64,000 nt of DNA, from contig NZ_JOII01000001.1 in assembly GCF_000719955.1 (NCBI RefSeq), positions 248,001-312,000 on the forward strand, written 5' to 3'. The DNA comes from Streptomyces albidoflavus (GTDB taxonomy: Bacteria; Actinomycetota; Actinomycetes; Streptomycetales; Streptomycetaceae). Within the stretch, counting starts at the first letter, position 1; every line of letters starts with the position of its first letter. The translations under genes and the position numbers were made by a program. The notes under the pieces are model-generated. The model did not search any database. It worked only from the letters and a program-made list of their open reading frames with translations, and was not told the DNA's origin. Shown here in pieces: positions 37,726-46,267 of the stretch.

Positions 37726-38941
37726 GCCCGCCAACGGTAGTCGCCCCGGGCACCGCTCCCGCGCGGACCAGCAGGTCGGCGAGGCGGTCGGTGACGGCCT
37801 CGGGGTGCTCCAGCATCACCAGGTGCCCGGCGTCCGGGACGAGCACCAGTTCGGCGTCGGGCAGGGCGGCGGCGATGGCCTCGCTGTGGGCGCTCGGCGT
37901 GATCAGGTCCCGGTCCCCGGCCAGCACCAGCGCGGGCACGTCGGCCAGGAGCGGCAGCGCCCCGGTCTTGTCGTGCTCGGTGAAGGCCGGGTAGAACTCC
38001 GCGACCACGTCGATCGGCGTCGACTCGATCAGCCGTTCCGCGAACCGGATCACCCCCGGGTCGACGTCCCGCGAGCCGAACGAGTACCGCTTGACCACTC
38101 CGGCGAAGAGGTCGGCCGTCGCCCGCCGCCCCCGCTCGACCAGGTCCACCTGCGAGCCCAGCGCCTTCAGCACGCCCGGCAGCACCCGCCGCACGGCGTT
38201 GACCCCGACGACCGGGAGCCCGAAGTCGACCTCGGAGAGCTTCCCGCCCGAGGAGCCGACCAGGGCGACCCCGACCACCCGCTCCCGCACCAGCTCCGGG
38301 AACTGGTCGGCCAGCGCCATCACCGTCATCCCGCCCATCGAGTGGCCGACCAGCACCAGCGGCCCCTCGGGCGCGGCCGCGTCGATGACCGCCTTCAGGT
38401 CCCGGCCCAGCTGCTCGATGGTGACCGGCACGCCCTCGGCCTGGGCCCGGCCGCGCCCGGACCTGCCGTGGCTGCGCTGGTCCCAGTGGACGGTGCGGAC
38501 CACCCCGGCGAGGGCGGCCCGCTGGAAGTGCCAGGAGTCCTGCGAGAGGCAGTAGCCGTGGCTGAAGACGACGGTGGCCGGGGCGGGGGCCTTCCGCCCG
38601 AAGAGGCGTCTGCGGCGCGCCGTGGCCGCCGCCGGGGCGGCGTCCGCCTCGTCGACCTCGTAGTGCAGCGCCGTCCCGTCCTCGGCGATGGCGGTGCCCG
38701 GCGTACCGCGCAGGGTGCCGTACGGCCCCGAGGCGTCCAGGGCGAGCCGCGCCCGCTTGCGCATGCCGCGCCCGACGGTCATCCGCTCCACGGCGACCCC
38801 GGCGGCGGCTCCGGCCGCGACGACCCCTATGGCGGCCCCGGCGAGCCCCGCCCGGCGCCAGCCGCCCGAGGCGGCCTCGGCGGCCTTCGGCCCCAGCGCC
38901 TCGGCGGCCGCTGCCGCGATCCGTGCCTCGACCTCGTCCAC
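37682..38941 (-). CDS. Membrane-anchored alpha/beta-fold hydrolase
   Basis: A 419-aa protein with an N-terminal hydrophobic segment (AGLAGAAIGVVAAGAAAGVAV) and an alpha/beta hydrolase domain from about residue 100. Visible elements are the oxyanion region VVFSHGYCLSQDSWHF, DQRSHGRSG, the nucleophile elbow GHSMGG, the acid in VLAGDRDLITP and the histidine in PDAGHLVMLEHPE. The triad is complete; the substrate is unknown. The GTG at 38941 has AAGGGAG six bases upstream; an ATG at 38980 would add 13 residues. Genes of this type regularly sit between alr and tsaE in Streptomyces. Confidence 0.88.
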   Translation of the reverse strand: MDEVEARIAAAAAEALGPKAAEAASGGWRRAGLAGAAIGVVAAGAAAGVAVERMTVGRGMRKRARLALDASGPYGTLRGTPGTAIAEDGTALHYEVDEADAAPAAATARRRRLFGRKAPAPATVVFSHGYCLSQDSWHFQRAALAGVVRTVHWDQRSHGRSGRGRAQAEGVPVTIEQLGRDLKAVIDAAAPEGPLVLVGHSMGGMTVMALADQFPELVRERVVGVALVGSSGGKLSEVDFGLPVVGVNAVRRVLPGVLKALGSQVDLVERGRRATADLFAGVVKRYSFGSRDVDPGVIRFAERLIESTPIDVVAEFYPAFTEHDKTGALPLLADVPALVLAGDRDLITPSAHSEAIAAALPDAELVLVPDAGHLVMLEHPEAVTDRLADLLVRAGAVPGATTVGGHGNTAHPDRPRERP

Positions 38942-39008
38942 CCGCCGCTCCCTTCGCCGGTCCGGGCCCACTCCTGCCATCCTGCCCGCGCCGGGGCGCG
39001 GGCGGCGG

Positions 39009-40190
39009 TCAATCCCGCGGACCGGCCGCGTCGGCGCCGGGTCCGGCGTCCCCGTGCGGCTCCCCGTCGACGTGGACGCGCGGGACCCGGCCGCCGATCC
39101 GGGTGACGATCTCGTAGCCGATCGTGCCGGCCGCCCGCGCCCAGTCCTCGGCACCCGGCTCACCCCGGTCGCCCGGGCCGAACAGCACGGCCTCGGTGCC
39201 CTCGGGCGGGGTCTCACCGCCGAGGTCGACGACGAACTGGTCCATCGCGATCCGCCCGGCGACCGTGCGCCACTTGCCGTCGACCAGGACGGGCCCGGCG
39301 CCCGAGGCGTGGCGCGGTACGCCGTCGCCGTAGCCGAGCGGGACCAGGCCGAGGGTGGTGGGGCCGGCGGTGACGTAGTGGTGGCCGTAGCTGACGCCGT
39401 GGCCGCCGGGGACGTGCTTGACCAGGGCGAGGGGCGCCGCCAGCGTCATCACCGGGCGCAGCCCGTGGTCGGCCGGGGTGCCGAGTTCCGGGGCGGGCGA
39501 GAGGCCGTACATGGCGATGCCCGGGCGGACCAGGTCGAAGCGGGCCTCGGGGAGGGTGAGGACGGCGGGCGAGTTGGCCATGTGCCGCACCTCGGGGCGC
39601 AGGCCCCCGGCGTACGCCCGCGCGCTCATCTCGTCGAAGCGGGCGAGCTGGGCGGCGATGGAGGGGTGGCCCGGCTCGTCGGCGCAGGCGAAGTGGGACC
39701 AGAGGCCGGTGACGGTGACCAGCCCCTCGCGTTCGGCGGCCCGCGCCTTGTCGACGAGGTCGGCCCAGTCGGCGGGCTGGCAGCCGTTGCGGCCGAGGCC
39801 GGTGTCGGCCTTCAGCTGGATCCTGGCCCTGCGGCCGGTGGCGCGGGCCGCCTCGGTGACCTCGGCCAGCGCCCACAGGTCGCTCACCGACATGTCGAGG
39901 TCGGCCTCGATCCCCTCGCGCCAGGGTCCGCCGGGCGTCCAGAGCCAGCACATGACGCGGGCCCGCTCGGGCGTGATCCCGGCGGCCCGCAGCTCCAGCG
40001 CCTCGTACGGCGTGGCGACGCCGACCCAGGTGGCTCCCGCCTGGAGCGCGGCCTCGGCGCAGCGCACCATGCCGTGCCCGTACGCGTCGGCCTTGACCAC
40101 CGCCATGTAGGCGGCGCCGTCCGTCCGGGCGCGCAGGGCCCGCACATTGGCCCGCAGGGCCCCGAGATCGATCTCGACCCGCGCCCGCAT
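39009..40190 (-). CDS. alr: Alanine racemase
   Basis: A 393-aa PLP enzyme that makes D-alanine for peptidoglycan. The PLP lysine is in VVKADAYGHG near residue 33. The catalytic tyrosine is in VSYGHHYV, the substrate region is HMANSPA and RPGIAMYG, and the C-terminal barrel ends with IGYEIVTRIGGRVPRV. The ATG at 40190 has a strong CCGGAGG site. It is the first gene of alr-hydrolase-tsaE. Confidence 0.96.
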   Translation of the reverse strand: MRARVEIDLGALRANVRALRARTDGAAYMAVVKADAYGHGMVRCAEAALQAGATWVGVATPYEALELRAAGITPERARVMCWLWTPGGPWREGIEADLDMSVSDLWALAEVTEAARATGRRARIQLKADTGLGRNGCQPADWADLVDKARAAEREGLVTVTGLWSHFACADEPGHPSIAAQLARFDEMSARAYAGGLRPEVRHMANSPAVLTLPEARFDLVRPGIAMYGLSPAPELGTPADHGLRPVMTLAAPLALVKHVPGGHGVSYGHHYVTAGPTTLGLVPLGYGDGVPRHASGAGPVLVDGKWRTVAGRIAMDQFVVDLGGETPPEGTEAVLFGPGDRGEPGAEDWARAAGTIGYEIVTRIGGRVPRVHVDGEPHGDAGPGADAAGPRD

Positions 40191-40522
40191 CCGCTACCTC
40201 CGGTGGTTCTGGCGGTCTTCGCCCGGGGACGCAGACCGCGACGCTCATCGGGGCAGACGGGGTGGGGGCTGCGCCCCGCTTTCGGGGGCTGGGACCTGCC
40301 TGTCGGCGGGCCCCGGCTCGCCCGTAAGCGTAACCGGAGCCTCCAGGAGGGCTGGTCAGGCGCCGGGGCACGGCGGTAACCAGCCACCGTGCCCGTTTCG
40401 GGCAGCGGCTCACAGGCCAGTTTTTGACTGAACATTGACAATTATTCGGTGGACTCGGAAGGCTGCGCTCTCATCCCGCCACCCCGGCAGGGCCCGCCCC
40501 ACCCAGGAAAGGGAATCCCCCC
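40191..40522. other. Divergent intergenic region between alr and the M23 peptidase gene
   Basis: About 330 bp with no supported gene. Near the peptidase is an AT-rich patch with two TTGAC hexamers 11 bp apart (TTGACT at 40424, TTGACA at 40435), which could be -35 boxes or a direct-repeat operator; no matching -10 was found. A short hairpin TGCCCGtttCGGGCA lies at 40390-40404. Confidence 0.5.
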
Positions 40523-41593
40523 ATGCGTTCCAGACGGTCCGTCAGAGCCACCCTCGTCGCCCTCGCCGCCACGGCCGGCCTGCTCGCCGCCGTGCCCGCC
40601 GCCACCGCGTCCCCCGAGGGCCCGGCCCCGGCCGCCTCGCCCTCCGCCGGGGTCACCGTGAAGGTGGCCCAGAGCGCCGCCGACCGCCTCGGCACGGCCC
40701 GCAAGGCCCTGGTGGACGCCGTCTCCGCCGACGTCCTCACCCGCTCGCACGACGCGAGCGAGCTGTCCCCGAGGACCGCCGTGGCCCAGCTCGCCGAGGA
40801 GGGCCGCAAGGTCGTCGTCGACGTCCGCGAGGCCAAGGGCGACTGGGCACGCGGCGTCGCCTACGTCGAGGCGTCCCGCGAGCACCACGGCGGGCCCGAG
40901 GGCTGGCTCTTCCTCGCCCAGCGCGAGAACGGCACCTGGGTGCCGGGCCTGGAGGGCGACAAGGCGTTCGCCGAGCACGTGGCCACCTCCCCGCTGGTCG
41001 GCAAGGCCGAGCGCGAGACGATCACCGCCTACGCCGAGCGCGAGGCGGACCCGCAGGCGAAGCCCGGCAACATCGGCATCCAGGCCAACGTCAACGGCCT
41101 GCTGCTGCCCTGGGCCCCCGACACCGTCATGACGCTCACCGGCGGCCCCCACACCCACGGCGGGACCGGCAACTGGAGCGCCCTCGACTTCGCGGGCGGC
41201 AGCGGCGAGGTCCGCCCCTCCCGTGAGGGCACCGCCACCTCGATGTGCGGCGCCGGCGGCGGCTGGACCCGGGTGATCCACCCCGGCGGCTTCTCGACGG
41301 ACTACTACCACATGCACAACACGGCCTACTTCAACGGAACGGCCATCTCCGGCAGCACCCGCCTCGGCTCCATCGGCGTCGACACCTGCGCCGGCGGCTC
41401 CGCGACCGGCCCCCACGTCCACTGGAGCCTGCGCACCTACGACGCCAACCTCAACGGCGCCTACACCTGGCTCAACGGCCGCACCCTCGGCGGCTGGACC
41501 TGGTACAACGGCGGCGCCGAGTACTCCGGCTGCGGCACCCGCCAGGGCCTCACGGCCTGCCCCGGCACGGTGATCTACAACCGGCGCGCCTGA
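40523..41593 (+). CDS. Secreted M23-type (LasA-like) metallopeptidase
   Basis: A 356-aa exported protein. The signal peptide (RATLVALAATAGLLAAV, cleaved near TASPEG) is followed by a pro-region (about residues 40-180). The C-terminal domain has the M23 pattern: PHTHGGTGNWSALDFAGG (first His and Asp ligands), YYHMHN, and GPHVHWSL (H-x-H motif). Such enzymes cut peptidoglycan cross-bridges. The cysteines at the C-terminus (SGCGTRQGLTACPG) probably form a disulfide. The ATG at 40523 has AGGAAAGGG upstream. It is monocistronic with a strong terminator. Confidence 0.88.
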   Translation: MRSRRSVRATLVALAATAGLLAAVPAATASPEGPAPAASPSAGVTVKVAQSAADRLGTARKALVDAVSADVLTRSHDASELSPRTAVAQLAEEGRKVVVDVREAKGDWARGVAYVEASREHHGGPEGWLFLAQRENGTWVPGLEGDKAFAEHVATSPLVGKAERETITAYAEREADPQAKPGNIGIQANVNGLLLPWAPDTVMTLTGGPHTHGGTGNWSALDFAGGSGEVRPSREGTATSMCGAGGGWTRVIHPGGFSTDYYHMHNTAYFNGTAISGSTRLGSIGVDTCAGGSATGPHVHWSLRTYDANLNGAYTWLNGRTLGGWTWYNGGAEYSGCGTRQGLTACPGTVIYNRRA

Positions 41594-41613
41594 CGCCCGC
41601 CTGAGACAGGCCA

Positions 41614-41656
41614 CCGAGGCCCCGGCACCCGGCTCACCGCCGTGCCGGGGCCTCGG
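41614..41656. terminator. Bidirectional terminator after the M23 peptidase gene
   Basis: A perfect 15-bp stem, CCGAGGCCCCGGCAC / GTGCCGGGGCCTCGG, with a 13-nt loop between convergent genes. Confidence 0.85.
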
Positions 41657-41679
41657 CGCCTTCCGCCTCAGCGCTTCCG

Positions 41680-42105
41680 TCAGCGCTCGACGTGGGCGGC
41701 GAGATTGGCGAGGATCATCGTGCTGCCCTCACGCGCCCGGGCGCACTCCTCGGCGGTCGCGTTGGTCTGGTCGATGGTGACCTCGACGCCGCCCCCGGCC
41801 TCCTCGAACGTCACCCCCATGACCTCGTCCGGAGCACCGGGCACCGCCATCGAGAGGACGAGCCGCCGCCCCTCCTCGACCTCCAGGAAGGTCCCGCCGA
41901 GCGGGTACCGACCGCCGTCCGGCCCGAGCAGCACGCACTTCCACCGGCCCCCGACCCGTACGTCCAGCTCGGCGCTCCCCTCCTCCGCACCGAACCACGC
42001 CTGCCACTCGGCAGCCGTCGTGTACGCCTCCCAGGCGCGGGCGGCCGTGGCGTCCATGACCCGGGAGACGCGGTAGGGGAAGCCGGTGGTGGTGTGCGCG
42101 TTCAT
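41680..42105 (-). CDS. SRPBCC (AHSA1-like) domain protein
   Basis: A 141-aa single-domain protein with the START/AHSA1 pattern: FPYRVSRVMDATAARAWEAYTT, EWQAWFG, VRVGGRWKCVLLGPDG, then GTFLEVEEGRRLVLSM and a C-terminal helix (REGSTMILANLAAHVE). These folds bind hydrophobic ligands in a deep cavity; the ligand is unknown. The ATG at 42105 has GAGAGG upstream. Confidence 0.85.
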   Translation of the reverse strand: MNAHTTTGFPYRVSRVMDATAARAWEAYTTAAEWQAWFGAEEGSAELDVRVGGRWKCVLLGPDGGRYPLGGTFLEVEEGRRLVLSMAVPGAPDEVMGVTFEEAGGGVEVTIDQTNATAEECARAREGSTMILANLAAHVER

Positions 42106-42202
42106 GCCAGTACCTCTCGCGTACGGTCGGCCCAAGTAGCCGTTCCTGTCGCAGTGTTGACCGGCTTGCGCCCGGAAACTCATCGGCCGGCGGGCAGGAT
42201 GG

Positions 42203-42838
42203 TCAGGCGGGGCCGGGGACGCCTCCGCCGACCCCCTCGGCGCACTCCTCCACCACGGCGCGGAGCCGCCGGACGAGGCTCAGGTAACCCGGGCCGGGGT
42301 CTCCCCCGCGATGCCGCATGTGCGGCGCGGTCCGCAACCACTCCCGCCACAGACCGTCCAGCGCCGCCGCGCGGTCACGGTCGACGTAGAGCAGCGCGCC
42401 CCACACCACCGCCTGGTCGTACCCGAGGTCAGGCCGTCGCAGATACCGCTCCAGGTACGCGGCCAGCAACTCGGCGTCCCGCTCCGCCCCGAAACTGGCC
42501 AGCGTCACGGCATACGAGGCCCCGGCACAGCACACCTCACTCTCCCGCAACAAGCCCCCGACCCGCTCCCGGAACTCGGTCCGCCCACCCACAGCCACCA
42601 GCCAAGCGGCGGTCCGCCGCTCCCGCCACCCGCCTTCCAGCAGCACCCCGATCTCCTCGGCGGTGACCGCCCTCGCGTCCTCCCGCAGGGCACGCAGGAA
42701 CCGGCCGTACTCACCCTCCTCCATCCGGAGCAGGGGCCCGCCGAGCTTCAGATATCGCCGCCCGGGCATGACGTAGCGCCGCACGAGGGCATGGAGTTCG
42801 GGATCTTCGCGGGGGTCACGCATGGGGACACTGATCAT
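42203..42838 (-). CDS. DUF6000-like protein
   Basis: A 211-aa soluble helical protein (ALVRRYVMPGRRYLKLGGPL, CCAGASYAVTLASFGAERDAEL, YLRRPDLGYDQAVVWGALLY). The pattern recalls the Streptomyces DUF6000 family, recognised from memory only; the repeated helix pairs look HEAT-like and have no catalytic signature. The start is uncertain: ATG at 42838 or the in-frame ATG at 42823, neither with a clear ribosome site. It lies downstream of the DUF397 remnant. Confidence 0.68.
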   Translation of the reverse strand: MISVPMRDPREDPELHALVRRYVMPGRRYLKLGGPLLRMEEGEYGRFLRALREDARAVTAEEIGVLLEGGWRERRTAAWLVAVGGRTEFRERVGGLLRESEVCCAGASYAVTLASFGAERDAELLAAYLERYLRRPDLGYDQAVVWGALLYVDRDRAAALDGLWREWLRTAPHMRHRGGDPGPGYLSLVRRLRAVVEECAEGVGGGVPGPA

Positions 42839-42887
42839 GCCGTCCCGGACACAGCGGCCTTATGTGGCGGCCCAGTTGCACTCCGGG

Positions 42888-43081
42888 TCAGCCTTCTCGA
42901 CCGACACCGTTCACAAAGACCTGCCATGCGGCCGAGCTGACGGCGAGGTGGGGCCGGGCGGGGGCTTTGCCGTCGCGGACGGGGACGGTACCGGTGGCTA
43001 GCGCGACAGAGGGCGCCCACTCCACGCAATCGCCGCCGTCCTGGCTGCTGTACGAGGACTTGGTCACTCGGGGTCGAACAC
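42888..43081 (-). pseudogene. Frameshifted DUF397 paralogue
   Basis: The GTG at 43081 has a strong GGGAGG ribosome site and reads VFDPE, then a stop. Removing a one-base deletion in the expected Trp codon restores DUF397 (FDPEW-TKSSYSSQDGGDCVEW..., VPVRDGK, SSAAWQVFVNGV), closely matching the intact copy at 43144-43338. An internal GTG at 43067 would allow a 59-aa truncated product (MTKSSYSSQDGGD...) but has no ribosome site. It is probably inactive, or a sequencing error. Confidence 0.7.
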
Positions 43082-43143
43082 GGCTGAGCCTCCCAGGAGT
43101 TCGGTCACTTCAGCACGAAGGACCTACCCCCGGGAGATCTCGT

Positions 43144-43338
43144 TCAGCCCTGCGCCTTCAGCGAGCCCACGAAGGCGGACCAGGCGGAACCGCTCACGGT
43201 GATGCCGGGGAGCCTCGTGTCCTTGCTGTCACGGATCGGAACAAGGCCAGTGGCTACGGCGTGCCCTCTGGCCCACTCCAGACAGTCTCCGCCGGACCCG
43301 TTGCTGTAGGTGGACTTGATCCACTCAGGATCGATCAT
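43144..43338 (-). CDS. DUF397 protein, partner of the Scr1-type regulator
   Basis: A 64-aa protein with the DUF397 signature: MIDPEWIKSTYSNGSGGDCL, VPIRDSKDTRLPG, SGSAWSAFVGSL. The ATG at 43338 has GGAGG upstream and overlaps the regulator's stop by 4 nt (ATGA). Pairs of a Scr1/WhiJ-type regulator and a DUF397 protein occur in many copies in Streptomyces and affect development and antibiotic production, probably as regulator and antagonist or activator; the exact mechanism is not established. Confidence 0.9.
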   Translation of the reverse strand: MIDPEWIKSTYSNGSGGDCLEWARGHAVATGLVPIRDSKDTRLPGITVSGSAWSAFVGSLKAQG

Positions 43339-44201
43339 GGAAACGCCTCCAACGCCTTCTTCAAGAACCGGGCCGTCTCCATGGGAGACAGAGAACGGCC
43401 CCATAGCCGATCCCAGTGACGCTCAAGGTGCTGCACGCGCTCCGGCGCCTCCACAAGCGTGCCTGTGGAGATGGCTTCCTCGTACGCGTACGTCTGCCCC
43501 TTCGGGGTGGTCATGAGGATCAAGGTGCCGCCGAGAAGTCCGTGGGCTCCAAGACCTGCCGGAACCATGTGGATCTCGCACGTCGGAGTGTCCACCATGC
43601 TGAGCACGAACTCCAATTGGGTTCGCATGACTTCGGGCGTCCCGATCTGCCGGGTAAGCACAGTCTCGTCGACCAGCACGGACAACAACGGAGGATCTTC
43701 GGAGGAAAGACGAGCCTGCCGTTTCCGACGCAAGATGCCCTGCGTCTCCGACCAGCCTTCATCCCCCGGTCGCCACGCACGAAACAACTCGCGCGCATAC
43801 TCCTCGGTCTGCAACAAACCCGGTATCACGGTGCCGCCATACGCCTTGATGGCGACCGCCTCACGCTCCAGGTTCGAGCGCAACTTGTACTGCTGTGGCA
43901 CCGCCTCCACGCACGCCAAGTCGTACATGTCGACGAACAGTTCATTGTCAGTCTCGAAGAACCGGTCGAGCAACGACGGAAGCACCGGCTGCGCCAAGTA
44001 CTCCCCCCGTTCGATGCGCCCGAGGCTCGCCTTGCTGATCGGCGTGCGGGTGCGGCCCACAAACTCCTCGATGAACGTGTCCATGCTCAGCCCACGCTGC
44101 TGACGAGCCTTGCGCAGTTGCAGTCCGAACAACTTGCGACCCGAATCCGGGGTCAGCTCCTTGGGTGTTTGCCCGCCTGGCATATGCCCTCCACGTGCCA
44201 T
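43335..44201 (-). CDS. Scr1/WhiJ-type XRE helix-turn-helix regulator
   Basis: About 288 aa. An N-terminal XRE helix-turn-helix (LFGLQLRKARQQRGLSMDTF, RTPISKASLGRIERGEY) is followed by a DUF5753/Scr1 domain from about residue 90 (IKAYGGTVIPGLLQTEEYAREL, VLVDETVLTRQIG, CEIHMVPAGLGAHGLLGG). The two in-frame ATGs are at 44201 (GGAAG, 7-nt spacing) and 44183 (GGAGG, 4-nt spacing). It is coupled to the DUF397 gene by a 4-nt overlap. This segment looks less GC-rich than its neighbours, which may indicate transfer. Confidence 0.88.
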   Translation of the reverse strand: MARGGHMPGGQTPKELTPDSGRKLFGLQLRKARQQRGLSMDTFIEEFVGRTRTPISKASLGRIERGEYLAQPVLPSLLDRFFETDNELFVDMYDLACVEAVPQQYKLRSNLEREAVAIKAYGGTVIPGLLQTEEYARELFRAWRPGDEGWSETQGILRRKRQARLSSEDPPLLSVLVDETVLTRQIGTPEVMRTQLEFVLSMVDTPTCEIHMVPAGLGAHGLLGGTLILMTTPKGQTYAYEEAISTGTLVEAPERVQHLERHWDRLWGRSLSPMETARFLKKALEAFP

Positions 44202-44303
44202 GAGCCGACTTCCGAATCGGCACATGTATCCGTCGCCAAGTTATCGAGGAATGGACCAGATTGAGGGGTAGTTGCAGATCCCCTCACCCCCTAGAGGCAC
44301 CCC

Positions 44304-44675
44304 ATGCCCTACATCGCCTGGCACCCCCGCACCCGGCGCCCCCTGGTCGTCCTGACCCGTTCCGGACCGTGCGCGAAAGTGCGCCTCGTGCACAGCGAGG
44401 TTCCCTTCGAGGTGCCCGTCGGGGAGCTTGAGCACTACCCGTGGGCCGCCGATCCGCACGCGCCCCCGGGGTTCGTGGCCGTGCTGCTGGACTCCCCGCA
44501 GGCGGTGCGTGAAGGGGACTGGGTGGTGGTCGTGGGGTGTGCGCGGCGGGTGCGGGCGTTGGCCCCGTACTCGGCCGGGAGCCGGTTGCTGGAGCTGGAG
44601 GGGTACGGAAAGTGGGTGCTCGCCGCGCCGCGCGTCGCGTACAGGCGGCCGTCGGCCGACGGGCAGGGCCCCTGA
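44304..44675 (+). CDS. Small hypothetical protein beside the Scr1 module
   Basis: A 123-aa protein of unknown function (MPYIAWHPRTRRPLVVLTRS..., GDWVVVVGCARRVRALAPY, ending YRRPSADGQGP). It looks like a small beta-rich domain with no signal peptide or membrane segment. AGAGG precedes the ATG at 44304. It is divergent from the Scr1 regulator gene, which could control it. Confidence 0.65.
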   Translation: MPYIAWHPRTRRPLVVLTRSGPCAKVRLVHSEVPFEVPVGELEHYPWAADPHAPPGFVAVLLDSPQAVREGDWVVVVGCARRVRALAPYSAGSRLLELEGYGKWVLAAPRVAYRRPSADGQGP

Positions 44676-44738
44676 CCGCGCTGCTCATCGTCACCTCCAC
44701 CGTTGCCGCCGTCCTCTTCGCCGTGGAAGGAACCCCGT

Positions 44739-45032
44739 GTGAACCCCTTGAGCCACCCCCCGAACCCGTCGAACCCCCTGAGGACCGTGAACGCCGTGAA
44801 CGCCGTGAACGCCGTGGGCACACCCGCCCCCGTGAACCCCGCCCTCTTCGACCACCTGGAGTGGAAGGCCGAGCAGATCCTCGGGCAGCTTCGCGCCGGG
44901 TACTCGCTCGAACGCCTCAGCGCGGTCTACGAGGTCCCGGAACCGCATCTGCGGGACCGGGTCCCCGAGTGGCGGCGGAAGTACCCGGGGCTGGAGGAGG
45001 GGCCCGTGCGGGTCAGCCGTTCCGGACCGTGA
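44739..45032 (+). CDS. Small hypothetical protein with HTH-like C-terminus
   Basis: About 97 aa. The start is placed at the GTG at 44739 because GGAAGGAA lies 6-8 bases upstream. The N-terminal 25 residues are low complexity with a micro-repeat (NAVNAVNAV) encoded by three GTGAACGCC units. The C-terminal part (WKAEQILGQLRAGYSLERLS, then VYEVPEPHLRDRV) looks like a small helical DNA-binding or antitoxin-like (DUF433-like) fold; this is only a resemblance. It ends inside the 3' end of the DUF4097 gene (20-nt convergent overlap). Confidence 0.6.
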   Translation: MNPLSHPPNPSNPLRTVNAVNAVNAVGTPAPVNPALFDHLEWKAEQILGQLRAGYSLERLSAVYEVPEPHLRDRVPEWRRKYPGLEEGPVRVSRSGP

Positions 45033-45756
45033 CGGCGCCGTTGCTGGTGCGGATGTCGAGCGTGAACTTGCCCTTCGGGTCGTCGGGGACGTCGATGGTG
45101 CGGCTGCCGTTGGAGGTGTCGGCGGAGACCCGGTAGGCGGCCTCCGGGACGGTGAGGGTGACGGCGCCGTTGGAGGTCTCGGCGCGAATGTCGGCCGGGG
45201 TGTCGGAGGCGAGGTCGATCTTGCCGTTGGAGGTGCGGGCCTGGATGCGGTCGGTCTGCAGGGCGGTGCCCTTGACCGGGCCGTTGGTGCTCCGCACCTT
45301 GACCGGGCCGGTGACCCCGCGCAGCTCCACGCGGCCGTTGCCCGTGGACACCTCGACCGCCCCGACCCGCGCCAGCCGGATCGCCCCGTTGGCGATCTCC
45401 CCGCCGACCGGCACCCCGGCCGGCACGTCGACGGTGTAACTGACCGAGCAGCGGTTGCCGCAGTCGCCGAGGACCAGGACGCCGTCCTCGATCCGGTGGG
45501 TGGCGCCCGAGGGCCGCTCGCCCCTGTAGTCGAGTTCCCGGTGCAGCTTGTACGGGGTGGAGGCGCCGTCCTCGACGCCGTTGACCTTGACGCTGCCCGA
45601 GTCGTTCTCCAGGCGTACCGAGGTGATCTTGTCCGCGCCGGTGAGCGTGGACTCGTCCTCGTACCGCTCGCCCCGGCCGAGGCCGCAGGAGGTGAGCGCG
45701 CCTACGGCGACGACGGAGACCGTGAGCGCGCCGAGAGCGCGGAGGAGTGGACGCAT
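45013..45756 (-). CDS. DUF4097 adhesin-like lipoprotein
   Basis: A 247-aa protein with a lipoprotein signal (LGALTVSVVAVGALTSC) followed by a right-handed beta-solenoid made of repeated short strands with the TSNG(A/K/S) turn motif (STNGPVKG, TSNGKIDL, TSNGAVTL, TSNGSRTI, TSNGAVTV). This is the DUF4097/putative adhesin fold. It is anchored outside the membrane. Its role is unknown, perhaps envelope sensing. The ATG is at 45756, and a TAGCGT hexamer about 50 nt upstream may be its -10. Confidence 0.85.
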   Translation of the reverse strand: MRPLLRALGALTVSVVAVGALTSCGLGRGERYEDESTLTGADKITSVRLENDSGSVKVNGVEDGASTPYKLHRELDYRGERPSGATHRIEDGVLVLGDCGNRCSVSYTVDVPAGVPVGGEIANGAIRLARVGAVEVSTGNGRVELRGVTGPVKVRSTNGPVKGTALQTDRIQARTSNGKIDLASDTPADIRAETSNGAVTLTVPEAAYRVSADTSNGSRTIDVPDDPKGKFTLDIRTSNGAVTVRNG

Positions 45757-45950
45757 GGAGGTACCCCGTTTCGATATCCGCCGGGCCCTGGCCGGCCCGG
45801 CGCAGTCGACGCTATGGCACGCGCGGCCGGGGTCACCATGGGGTAAACCCCCCGGTCCGGTGGGCCATTTGTCCCCACTCCGAAGCGGGCTCCCCGGAAT
45901 CCCGCGCTCCGGCCACTACCCTCGACCGAGCGACGAGAGGCGGGACGAGC

Positions 45951-46145
45951 ATGCGGCCAGAGACGACCGACAAGGACCGGTTCCTGATCTCCCTGGGCCT
46001 GATCGCGGTGAGCCTGCTGTGGCTCACCGTCGCGCGGAACGCCTGGATGACCGGGCTCTGCTGGACCGGCGCGCTGCTGGGCGCGGCCGGCGCCGTCCGC
46101 TTCGGGTGGCTGCGCCGGAGGGCGGCGCGGAGCGAGGAAAGCTGA
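45951..46145 (+). CDS. Small two-helix membrane protein
   Basis: A 64-aa protein with two hydrophobic segments (FLISLGLIAVSLLWLTVA and WMTGLCWTGALLGAAGAV) and a basic C-terminus (RFGWLRRRAARSEES). GAGAGG lies upstream of the ATG at 45951. Function is unknown. Confidence 0.65.
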   Translation: MRPETTDKDRFLISLGLIAVSLLWLTVARNAWMTGLCWTGALLGAAGAVRFGWLRRRAARSEES

Positions 46146-46267
46146 CCGGACGCTCCCTGGGGCCCGGCGGCGCGGGCGGACCGAAGGCGGGATCTCCGTA
46201 CGCCATCCGCAGGAGACGGGGGCGCGTCCGGGCGGTCCGGGACCGGCGGCGGCCGCAGGATCGGCCC

